This document shows positions 37,154 to 48,900 of a stretch of 59,126 bases of DNA, piece by piece. Below the pieces are notes generated by a model, which ran no database searches, was not told the DNA's origin, and saw nothing but the letters and a program-made list of their open reading frames with translations. Each line of letters opens with the position of its first letter. The first letter of the stretch is position 1. Where the stretch lies: positions 1-59,126 of the forward strand of contig JAQGBZ010000373.1 in assembly GCA_034687125.1 (NCBI GenBank), written 5' to 3'. The DNA comes from Neelides folsomi (taxonomy: Eukaryota; Arthropoda; Collembola; Neelipleona; Neelidae). The position numbers and the translations under genes are program-made.

Positions 37154-38188
37154 TTAGCTATAAGAATTTGAATTCAATCTTTGTTTGATCCATGGGATGT
37201 AATGTGATATTCGAGTGTAAATGCTGGGAAGATCAGGTTTACCACACCCAAGTCCAGTCGAAACAATTCCAACAACGGAAAAGGGACTCAGACGTGTGTC
37301 CCCAGTTTTGTACATAAGAGGACCTAGAATTAATTAATTCATATTTATTATTATTATTTGTCAACTTTAAATAAAATTGCACGATTAACTTACCTCCAGA
37401 ATCTCCATCACAAGTATCCCGTCCATCTCTCGTCCCCGCACAAAATTGTCCCTCGATGGGTTCAAAGTCATAACCATGTTTCTTGAACATTCTTCCGCAT
37501 TCGGAATTGTTCACTTTGTAGACCACAATTTCTCGAGCAACATCCGGATATCTGTGCGACTCGGTTGACCCCCAACCGACAGCGGTTAATGATTTTTTCT
37601 CATTGACTCCGTCAGATAGGCAAGCCGGTGTGACAGACGTTGAAACCCAATGAGCTGGTTTATCCAACCATATAAGAGCAATATCATGCAAAAATCTCTC
37701 ACTTTGTCCTGTATAGTTCGGATGGATTTCCCTATAAAAATAAACAATAGTTTATTCAAAGAAATACAAAAATATTAGCAAAAATACAAATCTTATTATT
37801 TTAATGTATTAATATTTGTGTAATATTACCATTTATTAACTTTGATAATTTGCTCAGATAATCCAGGCTCCGAATGTCTTCTTGAGTGTTCTCCAAGTGT
37901 CACAGTAAATTGAGAAGGGTGGTCAGTTGGAGCAAAACAATGAGCAGCAGTGACGAGAACGTCTCTCCTTATAACGAATGCTCCACATTGTAAATGTCCG
38001 TATTTTCTTAGCAGTGCGAGCCATGGGTATTGTCCAGGATAAATTTCAGTCCCTCCATAAATCCGATTTGCTCTTGAAAAAGATCTAATTCCGCACTTTG
38101 GCAAATCCACTGATAAATTGATCACTCCGCCTCTTGTATCTCCTATGAGAAGAACAAAGGCAAATAAAGGAAAGACGCTCATCCTCAT
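37154..38188 (-). CDS. Secreted trypsin-like serine protease
   Basis: Chymotrypsin-fold S1A protease. Three exons, minus strand: 37830-38188, 37394-37731, 37154-37323 (288 residues). A signal peptide (residues 1 to about 20) precedes a short propeptide with Cys32; activation would cut after Arg42 (ANR/IYGG). The catalytic triad is intact: His83 (TAAHC), Asp136 (HDIALIWL) and Ser231 (GDSGGPL). Asp225, six residues before the serine, predicts cleavage after Lys/Arg. Cys32 can pair with Cys157 (TPACLS), keeping the propeptide attached after activation, as in clip-type and chymotrypsin-like enzymes, yet no CLIP domain is present. The residue after the new N-terminal Ile is Tyr rather than the usual Val. 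The first of two close in-frame ATGs is taken as start; a stop lies four codons upstream. Confidence 0.93.
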
Positions 38189-39064
38189 ACAAAAGTTGAA
38201 TCACCATTGTGGATCAATAAAATTGAGCTTATAAAGCGAAGCTTAGATGATTCCACGACTCGTGGAAGGGCACAAGTGGAGTATTCAATGTCGACTGACG
38301 ATGGGTGACAAACGCCGATTTTTATAAACGAACCACAATTCTCCAGTTTGAGGAAGATCCATTTGACACTGGCATTGAGAGTCAAGTTCCAACGCAATTC
38401 CCTGTCAATTCCTTCTCATATTTCACGCTCTGCTCCGGTAATGAGATTCACATTTCATGATTACCAATTGATAAACCAGTGTCGAAACAATGTTAATCAA
38501 CTGTTGACAATCAACTAAACGCCATTTTGCCAATTTAAACGCTTGATAAAGAGAATGCGGACATGCACTCTTTTCTCATTAATTGACATTTCATCCTTCG
38601 TTTTAATGACATTTGGATCAACTTACAATGTCATATGACACAATGGCTTATAATTTACTATGTAAACAACTTAAAATGAAGAATCCTAAAATTAATCACA
38701 TATCCATTATTCCATTATCCATAAATTATAATATCAATTAAATAATTTAAAATACATTGTATTTTGGGCTATTTCTTTTTAACTTACATTACATTTAATT
38801 GATGTTGGAATAATTGGGGGAGGAACTTTGAGCTCAGGTGTAATCATTTAATCATCCCATATCAAAGCATATTGAACGTAATGCAGGTGTGGGGCTAAAA
38901 GCGAAATGAAGATCTCGAGGGCATACAAGAAGAGGGAATGAATTGTGGAAATTTTGACTGAAGCCTCATACGTGGCAATTGGCAACGAAGTTGTGACTGC
39001 TGTTGCTGTCACTTCTTGTTCTTCGTTCTGTCTTAAACAACACGATCACAAAAAAGGCTTCATC
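38189..39064. promoter_or_regulatory. Divergent region, protease and SEC11
   Basis: 876 bp between two outward-pointing start codons; holds both promoters. Apart from the TATA-like box near the protease nothing specific is visible. An open frame leading into the SEC11 start (from about 38945) has no similarity to SEC11 relatives and is probably 5' UTR. Confidence 0.4.
38228..38235 (-). promoter_or_regulatory. TATA-like box of the protease gene
   Basis: Minus-strand TTTATAAG lies about 40 bp before the protease ATG. If used it gives a 5' UTR of only 10-15 bases, short but possible. Confidence 0.35.
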
Positions 39065-39827
39065 ATGATTGACGCCCTTTTTGACGACCTCAAGAGGATG
39101 AACAAGCGGCAGGTGGGATTGAGAAATATTTAACACTTTTATTCAAAGGATTAAAAATGTTTAATTGTTGCATTTTAGTTCCTCTACCAAGTCCTCTCCT
39201 TTGGCATGATCGTCTCCTCGGCCCTCATGATATGGAAAGGACTTATGGTCGTCACAGGCTCAGAATCCCCAATCGTCGTAGTCCTAAGGTATATAATTTT
39301 TATTAAGATTAAGATCTCTAGTCATTGATTTATTATTTACAATTTATATAATTTAGTGGTTCAATGGAACCGGCGTTTCACCGAGGCGATCTCCTCTTCC
39401 TAACCAACTATGAACAGGATCCGATTCGTGTCGGAGAAATCGTCGTTTTCAAAGTTGAAGGTCGAGACATTCCAATTGTGCACAGAGTTCTCAAACTCCA
39501 TGAAAGGTAAATATTAAATTATAGCAGCAATTGCATCAACCTCATATCATTTTCGATTATATTATTATATTTACATTATTCTAATTTTTCAGCCGTACAA
39601 ACAACGGAACGGTTAAGTTTTTAACAAAGGGTGATAACAACAGCGTGGACGACCGAGGACTTTACGCTCCTGGCCAACTTTGGTTAAGTAAGAAAGACAT
39701 CGTCGGCCGAGCGCGAGGATTGCTTCCTTATGTTGGAATGGTCACCATTTACATGAATGAATATCCAAAGGTTAAATATCTCTTACTGGCTGGCCTTGCA
39801 GGATACGTATTAATACACAGAGAATAA
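39065..39827 (+). CDS. SEC11A: Signal peptidase complex catalytic subunit SEC11
   Basis: Cuts signal peptides from proteins entering the ER lumen; membrane-anchored S26 family peptidase. Four exons: 39065-39112, 39179-39288, 39357-39506, 39593-39827 (180 residues, normal family length). The start [16 protein letters not shown] corresponds to human MLSLDFLDDVRRMNKRQ. A membrane segment with [17 protein letters not shown] follows, then [18 protein letters not shown] with nucleophile Ser55, [20 protein letters not shown] with His95, [14 protein letters not shown] with the catalytic aspartate at about 122, and the C-terminal [21 protein letters not shown]. Eukaryotic SEC11 uses Ser-His-Asp, not the bacterial Ser-Lys dyad, and that set is complete. 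A poly(A) signal follows 48 bp after the stop. Confidence 0.97.
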
Positions 39828-39874
39828 ACTCTCACCGATCGGCTTTAGCATTTATTTGTAAATTTTTTGTTGAA

Positions 39875-39880
39875 AATAAA
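39875..39880 (+). terminator. Poly(A) signal AATAAA of SEC11
   Basis: AATAAA 48 bp after the SEC11 stop; normal spacing for a short 3' UTR. Confidence 0.65.
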
Positions 39881-40328
39881 AGCCACTTCTTTTCCACCAT
39901 ACATTACTCTTTAAAATTACATTAAAATATATAATGTCACTGCAAAACAATTCCATAAAATCAAGCTTATCAAAATCCTCATTTCCAGCAGCTCAAATAT
40001 TTAATGAAGACAGTGTAGGTTTATAAATGTCATATAAGGGTTTTCAATCAGCATTCGGCGTAGAATCTTAAACATTTCATGTAAGATAGAATAACTATGA
40101 TCGCATGATAAAATGATTCTTGTTAATAATTTAAATTTTTTATAAATAAATTCATAATTGGTAAAGGAGTATATTATATATACGAGAAATATGCTCTATA
40201 CTAAATATGTTAACTTTTTAAAACTTACTCGTTAAAAATTTAAAATACTTTCACACACTTATTGTGATTACCTATGCTGCATATGCTTATCCAAATAAAA
40301 CGCAAGAATTAAAATTCTCGATTTAATT
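39881..40328. other. Convergent intergenic, SEC11 / GNL2
   Basis: About 450 bp of very AT-rich DNA between two convergent genes. No feature beyond 3' UTR sequence expected from the flanks. Confidence 0.4.
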
Positions 40329-42197
40329 TTAATCTTTCGACTCTGAAGGAACAGATGTTGTTGCTGTTGAAGATGTTGCGGGATCCTCTGTAGTGGTAGT
40401 TGGTTCTTTAGGAGTTGGAGGATGGACGTAATATGGCAATTTTCCTCTTTGCCAATCATTGAGAACCATTTTAGCGACAGAGTTAAGGTCGGGTTCTCCT
40501 TTCTTCAACAGCCTTCCACTCTTCTTTGCCAAGAGTGTAAGGAAATCTTCAGCATCTTTATAACCGACAACTCCATAGGTCTTCTCTATATGAAGTTGCT
40601 TAACTCGATCCAACACTGGTTGAATGTAATCAGTGGGTTCGGAAACATGTTCAATCCTCACAACTCCCTTAAGGACCTTTTCTGTATCTGTTTCCTCGTG
40701 GGGATAAACAACTCCTGGACAATCGATGAGGTAGATTTTTCTCATCAACGTGATATACTGCCACACCTTGGTTTCACCAGCAAGCGGCGCAACTTTGCAT
40801 ACTTTCTTCGAGTTCAATGTGTTGATTACTGAGGATTTCCCAGTATTTGGATATCCAATGAACCCAACAGAAATTTGTTTCTTGTCCTCGTGAAGTTTTC
40901 CAAATTGTCTTAAGAGGCTGATGAGAGAACCTTTTCCGAAAGGTTGAGTAATAGACGCATGGAAAGCGAGAGTAGGATGTTCTTTGCTCAAATGAGCAAC
41001 CCATTTTTCAGTAACCCATGTTGGAACCAAGTCCACTTTATTGATGAGGAGCACGAGATGTTTGTGCGGCTTGTCCTTTTTTAAAAACGCTTCGATCGGA
41101 GGACTTCTAGTTCCTTGTGGATCACGCGCATCAAGAACCTTTCAAAAATTAAAAAGGTTTGGTTTTTAAATGATATTAAAATTTTTTAAAAATTCTATTT
41201 TAATTATTTTAAATGTATAATAAATATAGAATAAAATTTAACTCACTTGAATAATTACATCGGACGAATCAATGACCTTATAAAGTTCATTCCAGATTCT
41301 TTTACTTTGTCCAGCTGCCATGATCCATTCTCGTGGCTATAATAAAGAATTTTAATGAAGAATTAATTTTAAAAAACTACTTGACTTGGTTAATTTTTAA
41401 TCACTTATAATTTGAACTTGTTAAAACATTTTTACTTGATCACGAAGATCAGGGGCTTCTTTAACCAAATCTGTATCTTTGGTTGCGTCGTACGCGTTGG
41501 CCTTCTTTTCAGCACTTTGAGCTAATTCTGCAAGATCGCTGACAGGAAGACTTGGCCTTTTCCTCGTCTTCTTTTTACCAAAAACGGATTCAAAGGTTTC
41601 AATTTCAAGGACATGAACTCGAGATTTTTTCGCTTTATCACTGAGGAGTGTAATTGGAAGTTTGGTCTGCTTCATCACTACCTGAAATTAAAATTTTAAT
41701 TATACTATTTTTCACCTTATCATTAAAGTAAATTATTATAAATGAACTCGTTAACAATGCTTAAACTATTATAGCAATATTAGTACTCTTATACATAGGA
41801 TCAAGTGATATTTATATTATAGAAACACATTTATTTTATTAGTTTTAGTTAATTTTACCTGATATGGATCCTTTATAGCTTTTCCAAGTTCTTCTTGAAA
41901 TTTTTGAAGAGATGATTGCGTAATTGTCTTCGTATTTCCAAACCATTTCTGATTCGGTTCGACTCTAGCCATTGACCCGGATGGAAGTTTTTCTTGGAAT
42001 GGAGCAGCTCGAATGATTTTTCCCTCACGATTACGCTTAGGCTTAAAATTTCTGTACATCTGGAGCCTTTTAATCGTCGCTTTATCTCGAGGTTTTGCGA
42101 CTCCTTTAAGGCCTTCTTTCTTCCGGTCAGGGTTCATACTGTGTCCAGTCCGATTGAAGCCCTCTCGGACCTTCGTTGCTCTATTAAACTTCCCCAT
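40329..42197 (-). CDS. GNL2: Nucleolar GTP-binding protein 2 (GNL2/NOG2)
   Basis: Circularly permuted GTPase that acts in nuclear maturation of the pre-60S ribosomal subunit. Four exons, minus strand: 41859-42197, 41436-41681, 41247-41336, 40329-41138 (494 residues). Basic N-terminus [21 protein letters not shown] and [19 protein letters not shown] (NGP1NT domain); then [20 protein letters not shown] motifs occur in the permuted order: DARDP (G5) at about 228, NKVD (G4) at 258-261, GYPNTGKSS (G1) at 320-328, GETKVW with the G2 threonine, and DCPG (G3) at 364-367. A conserved block [18 protein letters not shown] follows, after which the protein ends in a short Thr/Ser/Pro tail. Human GNL2 has 731 residues, so the long charged C-terminal tail is missing here. 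No donor site near the stop suggests a further exon. Confidence 0.95.
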
Positions 42198-42519
42198 CTC
42201 GACTTTAAATCCTAAAAGATTTAATTCATTAATTCATATGAGATTCAATTAATTGATTCGACAAACATAATTTGATATGATTTATAATATTGATTTTATG
42301 GAATATAAAACATAAACATAAAATATTATCAACATATAATTTTAATAAATTCCGACAACTATTAAATCATATTAACAAACCTTCTTTTGATGTGAAGTGG
42401 TTAAGTTTAATTTGCGGTTATCTAATTACAATTAAACAATAAAAACCCTATACGATACGATTCTTTGCTTTGCTTGCCTTTGCGTCTTGCGTGATTGCCT
42501 GATTGCGTGCAAAAATACT

Positions 42520-42759
42520 ACAGATTTTCAGAAAGCATGTGAAAAATTTAAATCATCCGGTTCTAAGCGGGCAGAATTTATCGTGGTGCCTTCAATAACA
42601 TCAGTAGGGGCTAATTGTGAAAAATATCTTGTGGTCTCCCATTTCGATTTCAAACTACCTACCGACCTATATTTATTATAGAAAAACGACATGATGATAC
42701 ACTGGAATATGCAGATTTCATATATGACATTTATTCAGAATCGCAAATTCTATCATTCA
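42520..42759 (+). pseudogene. Possible Iwr1/SLC7A6OS-like fragment
   Basis: After an acceptor-like ttattatag at about 42680 the plus strand reads EKRHDDTLEYADFIYDIY, similar to the diagnostic QKHDDYVYDIYYLE core of Iwr1 (SLC7A6OS), the nuclear import factor of RNA polymerase II. It ends in a consensus donor (GTAAGT at 42760). An upstream open stretch (from about 42520) could supply a preceding exon, joined with a weak donor at about 42561 in the right phase. I find neither the N-terminal KRKR region nor the acidic C-terminus before the collagen gene is reached, so this looks like a partial or decayed copy. Similarity is judged by eye over about 18 residues. Confidence 0.3.
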
Positions 42760-42789
42760 TGTAAGTAAAACCAAATTTTCTTTAACATA

Positions 42790-42795
42790 TTTATT
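42790..42795 (-). terminator. Poly(A) signal AATAAA of collagen IV
   Basis: Minus-strand AATAAA about 130 bp after the collagen stop. Confidence 0.5.
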
Positions 42796-42925
42796 GTGTA
42801 AAATAAGGAGAATTAAAACGAAATAACGGTAAAAGATAATGGCAGTGGCATTATTTGACTCTCCACTTTCTCTTCGTTCCCTCAGAACTGCCGATCTTCA
42901 AAGAAGATTTCCTTGCTGGAAAAAT

Positions 42926-45900
42926 TTATCCCCACCTGTCCCCGACTTCAGGGAATCCTTTCAACTGATCATACTCATCAGAACTATCCGGTCTAGGAGT
43001 TGGGGGCCTTGTGGGTCGTTGGGCATGAGGACTTGCTCGTGCACAAACAGTACATCTACTAATTCTGTCAGTATGATTATCCTTTTTAAGCGTCTGAGAT
43101 TCCGGACGTGTGAATTGTCTATGCTGATCAACAGTCGAAAGCCAATAGGATGTGGCAGTGGAGAACAAATTGCATTTTCCTTGTCCAAGGCATTCGATGA
43201 ATGGCAATGGCTTAAACCTTTCAAGACATGATCCCGGAGATGCAAGTGGTTGACCTCCTCCTTCTGCTCCAGCATCAGTGTGCATCATAAATGAATATCC
43301 TGACCAAAGAGGTTCCCACTTAACTGGACAAATTGGATCATCCGTTGTTTGACTATGAATGGCTATAACGTGAGTTGAAGATTCGCAAACGGCACACCGT
43401 GACAGATATTTCTTAATTTCGATTCCTCTAATGGGCATTGTCATTGTTGGAAGTTTAGCATCCGAAGAAAGCCAATATGAGTAATCGTTTCGACTCGCGT
43501 AGTTGCAAACATCGTTCAAGTTACAGAAGAGGAAAGGCATTGTGGAGAATTTCATCAAACAGCTTCCAGGAGCTCCAAGATCTTGCCCACGAGCTTTACC
43601 ATCACCGGTTAAATGAAGAAGGGAGTACCCACCCCAGAGTTTCGTTGTTCCTAGGGGACATTCGGCGTCTTCTTGTGTTTGAGAGTGTCTGGTAAAGAAA
43701 TAGCCACGGGACTTGGGGGGAGGTCCTGGAGGTGAAGCATCTCCTTCTGGGCCTGATTTTTTATACAAAATATGATTATCAGAATTTTTAAGTAGATTAT
43801 TTGTAAAATAATTGTATTTATAATTCTGTAAATATTGGCATTTGTGTTTACCAATTCTTCCTTTAGTTCCAGTTAATCCTGGAGGCCCAGCATAACCAGA
43901 TTGACCAGGTTGTCCTTTTATTCCAGGAAGTCCAACGAGTCCACCTTTCCCGGTATATCCAACCTCTCCTTCGTATCCTTTTTTCCCATCATATCCAGAT
44001 ATTCCAAAATCACCTTCACGACCTTTTAGTCCATTTGGCCCAGGTAGACCACGGTCACCCTTACGTCCTTTGGTGAAATTTGGAATGTATCCTGCTTCAC
44101 CAGGATCACCTCGAGGTCCCTGTTTAGTTAAGTCATGTCGATAATTTTAAAGCATACATTAAACTCGCGATTAAATGTAATTTAAAATTAAATAAATTAA
44201 CTAAATAATCTCATTACTTTAAAACCGGGCTCTCCGTCTATTCCAGGCATGCCATCATTTCCAACATCTCCAGCTCGCCCTTTTAATCCAGGTCTTCCAT
44301 TTCTCGCTTGATATCCAGGTTCTCCCAATTTCCCATTAGATCCAGGTAGACCAGGAGATCCAGCGTATCCAGGTTCACCAGCGTAAGTTAAAGAAGGAAT
44401 TCCAGCGTTTCCAATATCACCTCGTCTTCCCTTTAAACCAATTATGCCAGGACGGCCTTCTGTCCCAGGCGGACCAGGTTTTCCTTCTTTGCCCTTAAGA
44501 CCATCCCAACCAGGTTCTCCCGGATACCCTAATCAAAATTTGAATAGCCGGTATATTTAAATATATAAATTGTTAACTTATATTAGGTAACTAAATATTA
44601 AGAAAAAAACCTTTAGATCCTTTTCTGCTAATGCCAGGCATTCCTTGAATTCCTTTAGGTCCGTCGAACCCGTAATTTCCTGGGCTTCCTTTCTGACCCG
44701 GGTATCCGTTCCTACCTGGTTTTCCTGGGAAACCGGGTTCGCCGATGTCTCCTTTTTGTACGCTTTTGTCAGTGTTTGACAAAGGAACTTCTCCAGGCGG
44801 TCCCTTTTCTCCAATTTCTCCTTCCATGCCTTGTCTCCCAATATCTCCCATTTGTCCCTTTAATCCAAAATTTCCTCGAAAACCCTTAGTTCCATCAAAT
44901 CCCATTGGACCTTCCGATCCCGGGATGCCTTTAAATCCCGGTTTCCCAGTTGGACCAGCCCAGCCAGGTTGAAGATAACCAGGTGCACCAACGTCTCCAC
45001 TAATTCCCTTATATCCATCAACTCCTCTTGGCCCAGAAGGACCAAAGTCCCCAGGAATTCCAGGTCGTCCAAATAATCCAGGATCTCCTTCCATTCCAAT
45101 AACTCCTTTTGGTCCAAATATTCCTGGTTCGCCTTGATATCCATAAATACCACGGGGTCCTTGGGTGCCGTTCCTGGCTGGTATTCCGGATCTTCCTTTT
45201 TCTCCCCTTTCACCAACTAATCCGGTAACTCCAATTTTTCCCATATCGCCAAATACTCCTTTTTGGCCAAAAAATCCAGGAATTCCAGGAAAGCCGACAT
45301 CTCCTTTGAGTCCTTCAATGCCAGGTGGGCCTGGGATACTTGGACCAACGTCTCCCGGTTCTCCATGATATCCAGAAAGTCCATCATATCCAATTGGTCC
45401 TTCAAATCCTTGGTCACCATCATCTCCTCTGTCTCCAAATTCCGCATCTTCTCCTTTCTGTCCTCTAAATCCAGGAAAGCCTGCATCTCCATTAAGACCC
45501 TATTGAAAACGGTATTAAAATCTAAAATCAATATTTTTTGGTTATAAGTTATAACCAAATTAGTTATAAAATACTTAATTACTTTAACAAATGTAGGTAG
45601 GGTTCATAACTTACAAACAATCCAGGAGCTCCTTCGGGTCCGTCAATTCCACCAATTCCTCGATCTCCAAACTCTCCTTTCCAACCTTTAAATCCTATTG
45701 AACCTGGAAAGCCCTTATCTCCAGGATATCCTATAAACAATTTAAATTATTATCAATCAATTAAAAATTAAAAAACTATGTGTAAAATATGGTAGATATT
45801 TATGTTTACCAGGACGTCCTTCTTCTCCTCTATCTCCTTTTAGTCCTTCAGGACCAATGAATCCAGCACGACCGTTTCTTCCCTTTAAACCTTCCGGACC

Positions 45901-48900
45901 AGTGTCACCATCAGGACCCCTCAAACCATTTCTTCCTCTGTTGCCTCTGGGACCAGGGAGTCCATTGCTCCCGGTAAATCCAGGCAGCCCAGGCGGACCA
46001 GAAACTCCAAAAATTCCCGGAAGTCCATTTAATCCCGTCATTCCAGGTATTCCAGTAAGACCAGGCAATCCGGTTATTTGTTCACCGCGGGTTCCTTTTT
46101 GTCCAGAAAGCCCGACGATCCCAGGAGCTCCTTTGGAACCTTTTAACCCTTCTCGACCAGCAATTCCATCTCTTCCATCAGGCCCATCCGGGCCATCCTT
46201 TCCTCTTTCACCTTTTTGGCCATATTGACCTTTTGGACCAAAATCACCTTCAAGAATGTTAAGACCGGGTTCTCCTCTGTCTCCTTTCCCTCCATGTCTC
46301 CCCTTAAATAGACAAAACATCAATTACCTACCTAATAATAAAATCAAATAAGAATACCAAATTATTAAAGTTTAAAATTGTTAAATAAACATGCATTATG
46401 TATTTATATCACTAATAATTGCATTTATTACATCAATTCCATTATCTCCAAATTTTCCTGGAAATCCTTTAGATCCAGCCCTTCCCATTTCGCCCATTAA
46501 GCCGGGATGGCCTTTTAATCCTTGTTCCCCTTGAAATCCAATAACTGCGTCACCCGAATCTCCCTTTGCTCCCTCAAAGCCATCATAGCCTGGATCTCCA
46601 GTTTGTCCTCTATCACCTCTTATACCTTGAGAAAACAATTGAGCCATTATGCACTGGTATGTACAGAGTAATTGTTATTTACTTCTATTCATATGTACAA
46701 GTTCATCATAGAACATAACATTTATTAAGTGCTTTACCTCCAAAACCATCTTGTCCAGGTGGCCCTTTATCACCCTCATGAAGAAAATCGCCACTGTCTC
46801 CAATTTCTCCCTCGCTTCCCTTTTCTCCTCTCACTCCCTTTGACCCTCTACATAGACATAATTTTAGTTAAGCTAGATTATGATAAAAATTTTAACTTAA
46901 GAGTGAAATTTTGAACATGCTGTATTTTACATACATATTCCATAATATACACATAAATACAGTATTGCAATAAATTTAGGTACTTTTTATGTAATTTATT
47001 ACTTGTAGCCGTTTAATCCATGATCTCCTCTAAAGTAATCAAAGCCGGTATGGCGAAAATCATCGGCTGGAGCTCCGTTTGTTCCATTCTTTCCCGGTGA
47101 ACCTGGAAGTGCATCTTGTCCAGGTATTCCAGAGTCTCCCAATGCACCTTTTGGTCCAATATTGCCTGTACGTCCCTGATCCCCATCTCTTCCAGGCCGA
47201 CCTTAGTGATGAATTAATAAAGTTATAAATTATAACTGACTGTGAATGAGTTTTATGATTAATTTAATCAACATTGTTGTAAACTCTATCCAGGTGATTT
47301 GCTTTAACTTTAATAGATTATGTATTATTTTAAATATCTCACCTAGTATTCCTTTTGGTCCTTCAATTCCAGGATATCCCTTTTCTCCGGTCATTCCTCT
47401 TGGGCCTTCGATGTTCGGATCAGGATAAATAATTTCTGATGTATCACCTTTGAATCCCGAAGAACCTTCAATACCAGGTGAACCATGTCTTCCTGGTATT
47501 CCGGAATAACCTTCAATTCCTTCCTTTCCAGGCATTCCCTTTAACCCTCTTTCTCCAGGAAGGCCCCTTAATCCGGCGAGGCCCGTGTATCCTGCATAAC
47601 CTGTATCTCCTTGTTCTCCTTTCATTCCAGGAAACCCATCAAAACACTTGGCACAATTTTCTCCCGATTTTCCAGTTATTCCTTCAAACCCTGGTTTTCC
47701 ATCAAGTCCTGGAAGTCCAGGGTCTCCATCTCTTCCAACTTGCCCTTGTTCTCCAGGCGGGCCAACTTTATCAAAACCTTGACCAGGAACTCCTTTTGCT
47801 CCAAAAAATCCAGGGTTTCCTCGATCTCCAGAAAGTCCAGGTAAACCATCAATTCCAGGAAGTCCATCAATTCCCGGTGGTCCATACATTGTTAGTCCCG
47901 GAACTCCTTTATCTCCAGCTCGTCCAACAATTCCAGGCTGCCCTGCGTATCCTTGTGGTCCTCGATTTCCAGCAAGACCTTGTGTTTAATGGTAAAAATG
48001 AGTTGAATTATGAAAGCAATTTTGTTAATGATGTTGTGTTATTTTTATAAAATATTCATACCAAAATCTCCCCTTTCTCCCTTTTGTGAATATCCTTGCT
48101 GTCCTGGATTACCAGGAACTCCTTCAACCCCTGGAGGTCCTGCAGAACCGCGATTTCCCATTGCTCCTTCGAAACCCGGTTTGCCCTTTTCACCCTTCAG
48201 CCCATTTAACCCGTAGTATCCTTGTCTTCCAGGCTGTCCAGACGAACCGATTCCATCAAGTCCTTCTACAAATTTGCCAACTGGTCCAACTTCGCCTTGA
48301 TCTCCAGGAGGACCACGTCGCCCAAAATCACCCTTATCTCCGATGGTGCCGTCATTTCCGTGAAGTCCTAAGAAGACAAGAGATTACGTCATACAATATT
48401 GCTTCAGCATGAAAATAATATAATTTTGCTAAAAAGTATTTCACCTTCATCTCCTGGAGCTCCTTTGGTTCCTTTTGTTCCTGTTGGTCCAGGCGGTCCA
48501 TCTCTTCCTTGTTTCCCACCAGGTCCGTCATCCCCTGAATCTCCTTGTGGACCTTTGTCACCCGACAATCCTTTGGTTCCATATAACCCTGGAGCTCCTT
48601 GTGAGCCAATACGACCATAACTTCCTTTTTCTCCTTTCACTCCGAATTCTCCTCTTGGTCCTTTTTGCGAAACTAGTTCGGGTGGAAGGAGGCTTGGTCC
48701 AGGTCCTGGAGGCCCATCATCTCCCAATTCACCTTGATCTCCTTTTAATCCACTAGGACTGTATTTAACATCTCCAGGGTCTCCTTTCGGTCCATCACTT
48801 CCTATAACGCCATACAAACCATCTTCTCCTCGGTCGCCTCTTGGTCCTGCTTGACCATCAAGACCCCTGTAGCCTGGATATCCAATGCTTCCGGCAACTC

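Larger units (their letters stand above)
42198..42925. other. GNL2 upstream / collagen downstream spacer
   Basis: 728 bp between two minus-strand genes. Contains the GNL2 promoter on the left, a possible Iwr1-like remnant in plus orientation (separate entry) and the collagen 3' UTR with its poly(A) signal on the right. Confidence 0.4.

Noticed and set aside
44745..48620. Long open frames on the plus strand and other frames across the collagen gene
   Set aside because: They are mirror products of the Gly-X-Y repeat (Pro/Ser/Leu/Gln-rich on other frames). The minus-strand frame with signal peptide, NC1 domain and matching splice phases explains the region.
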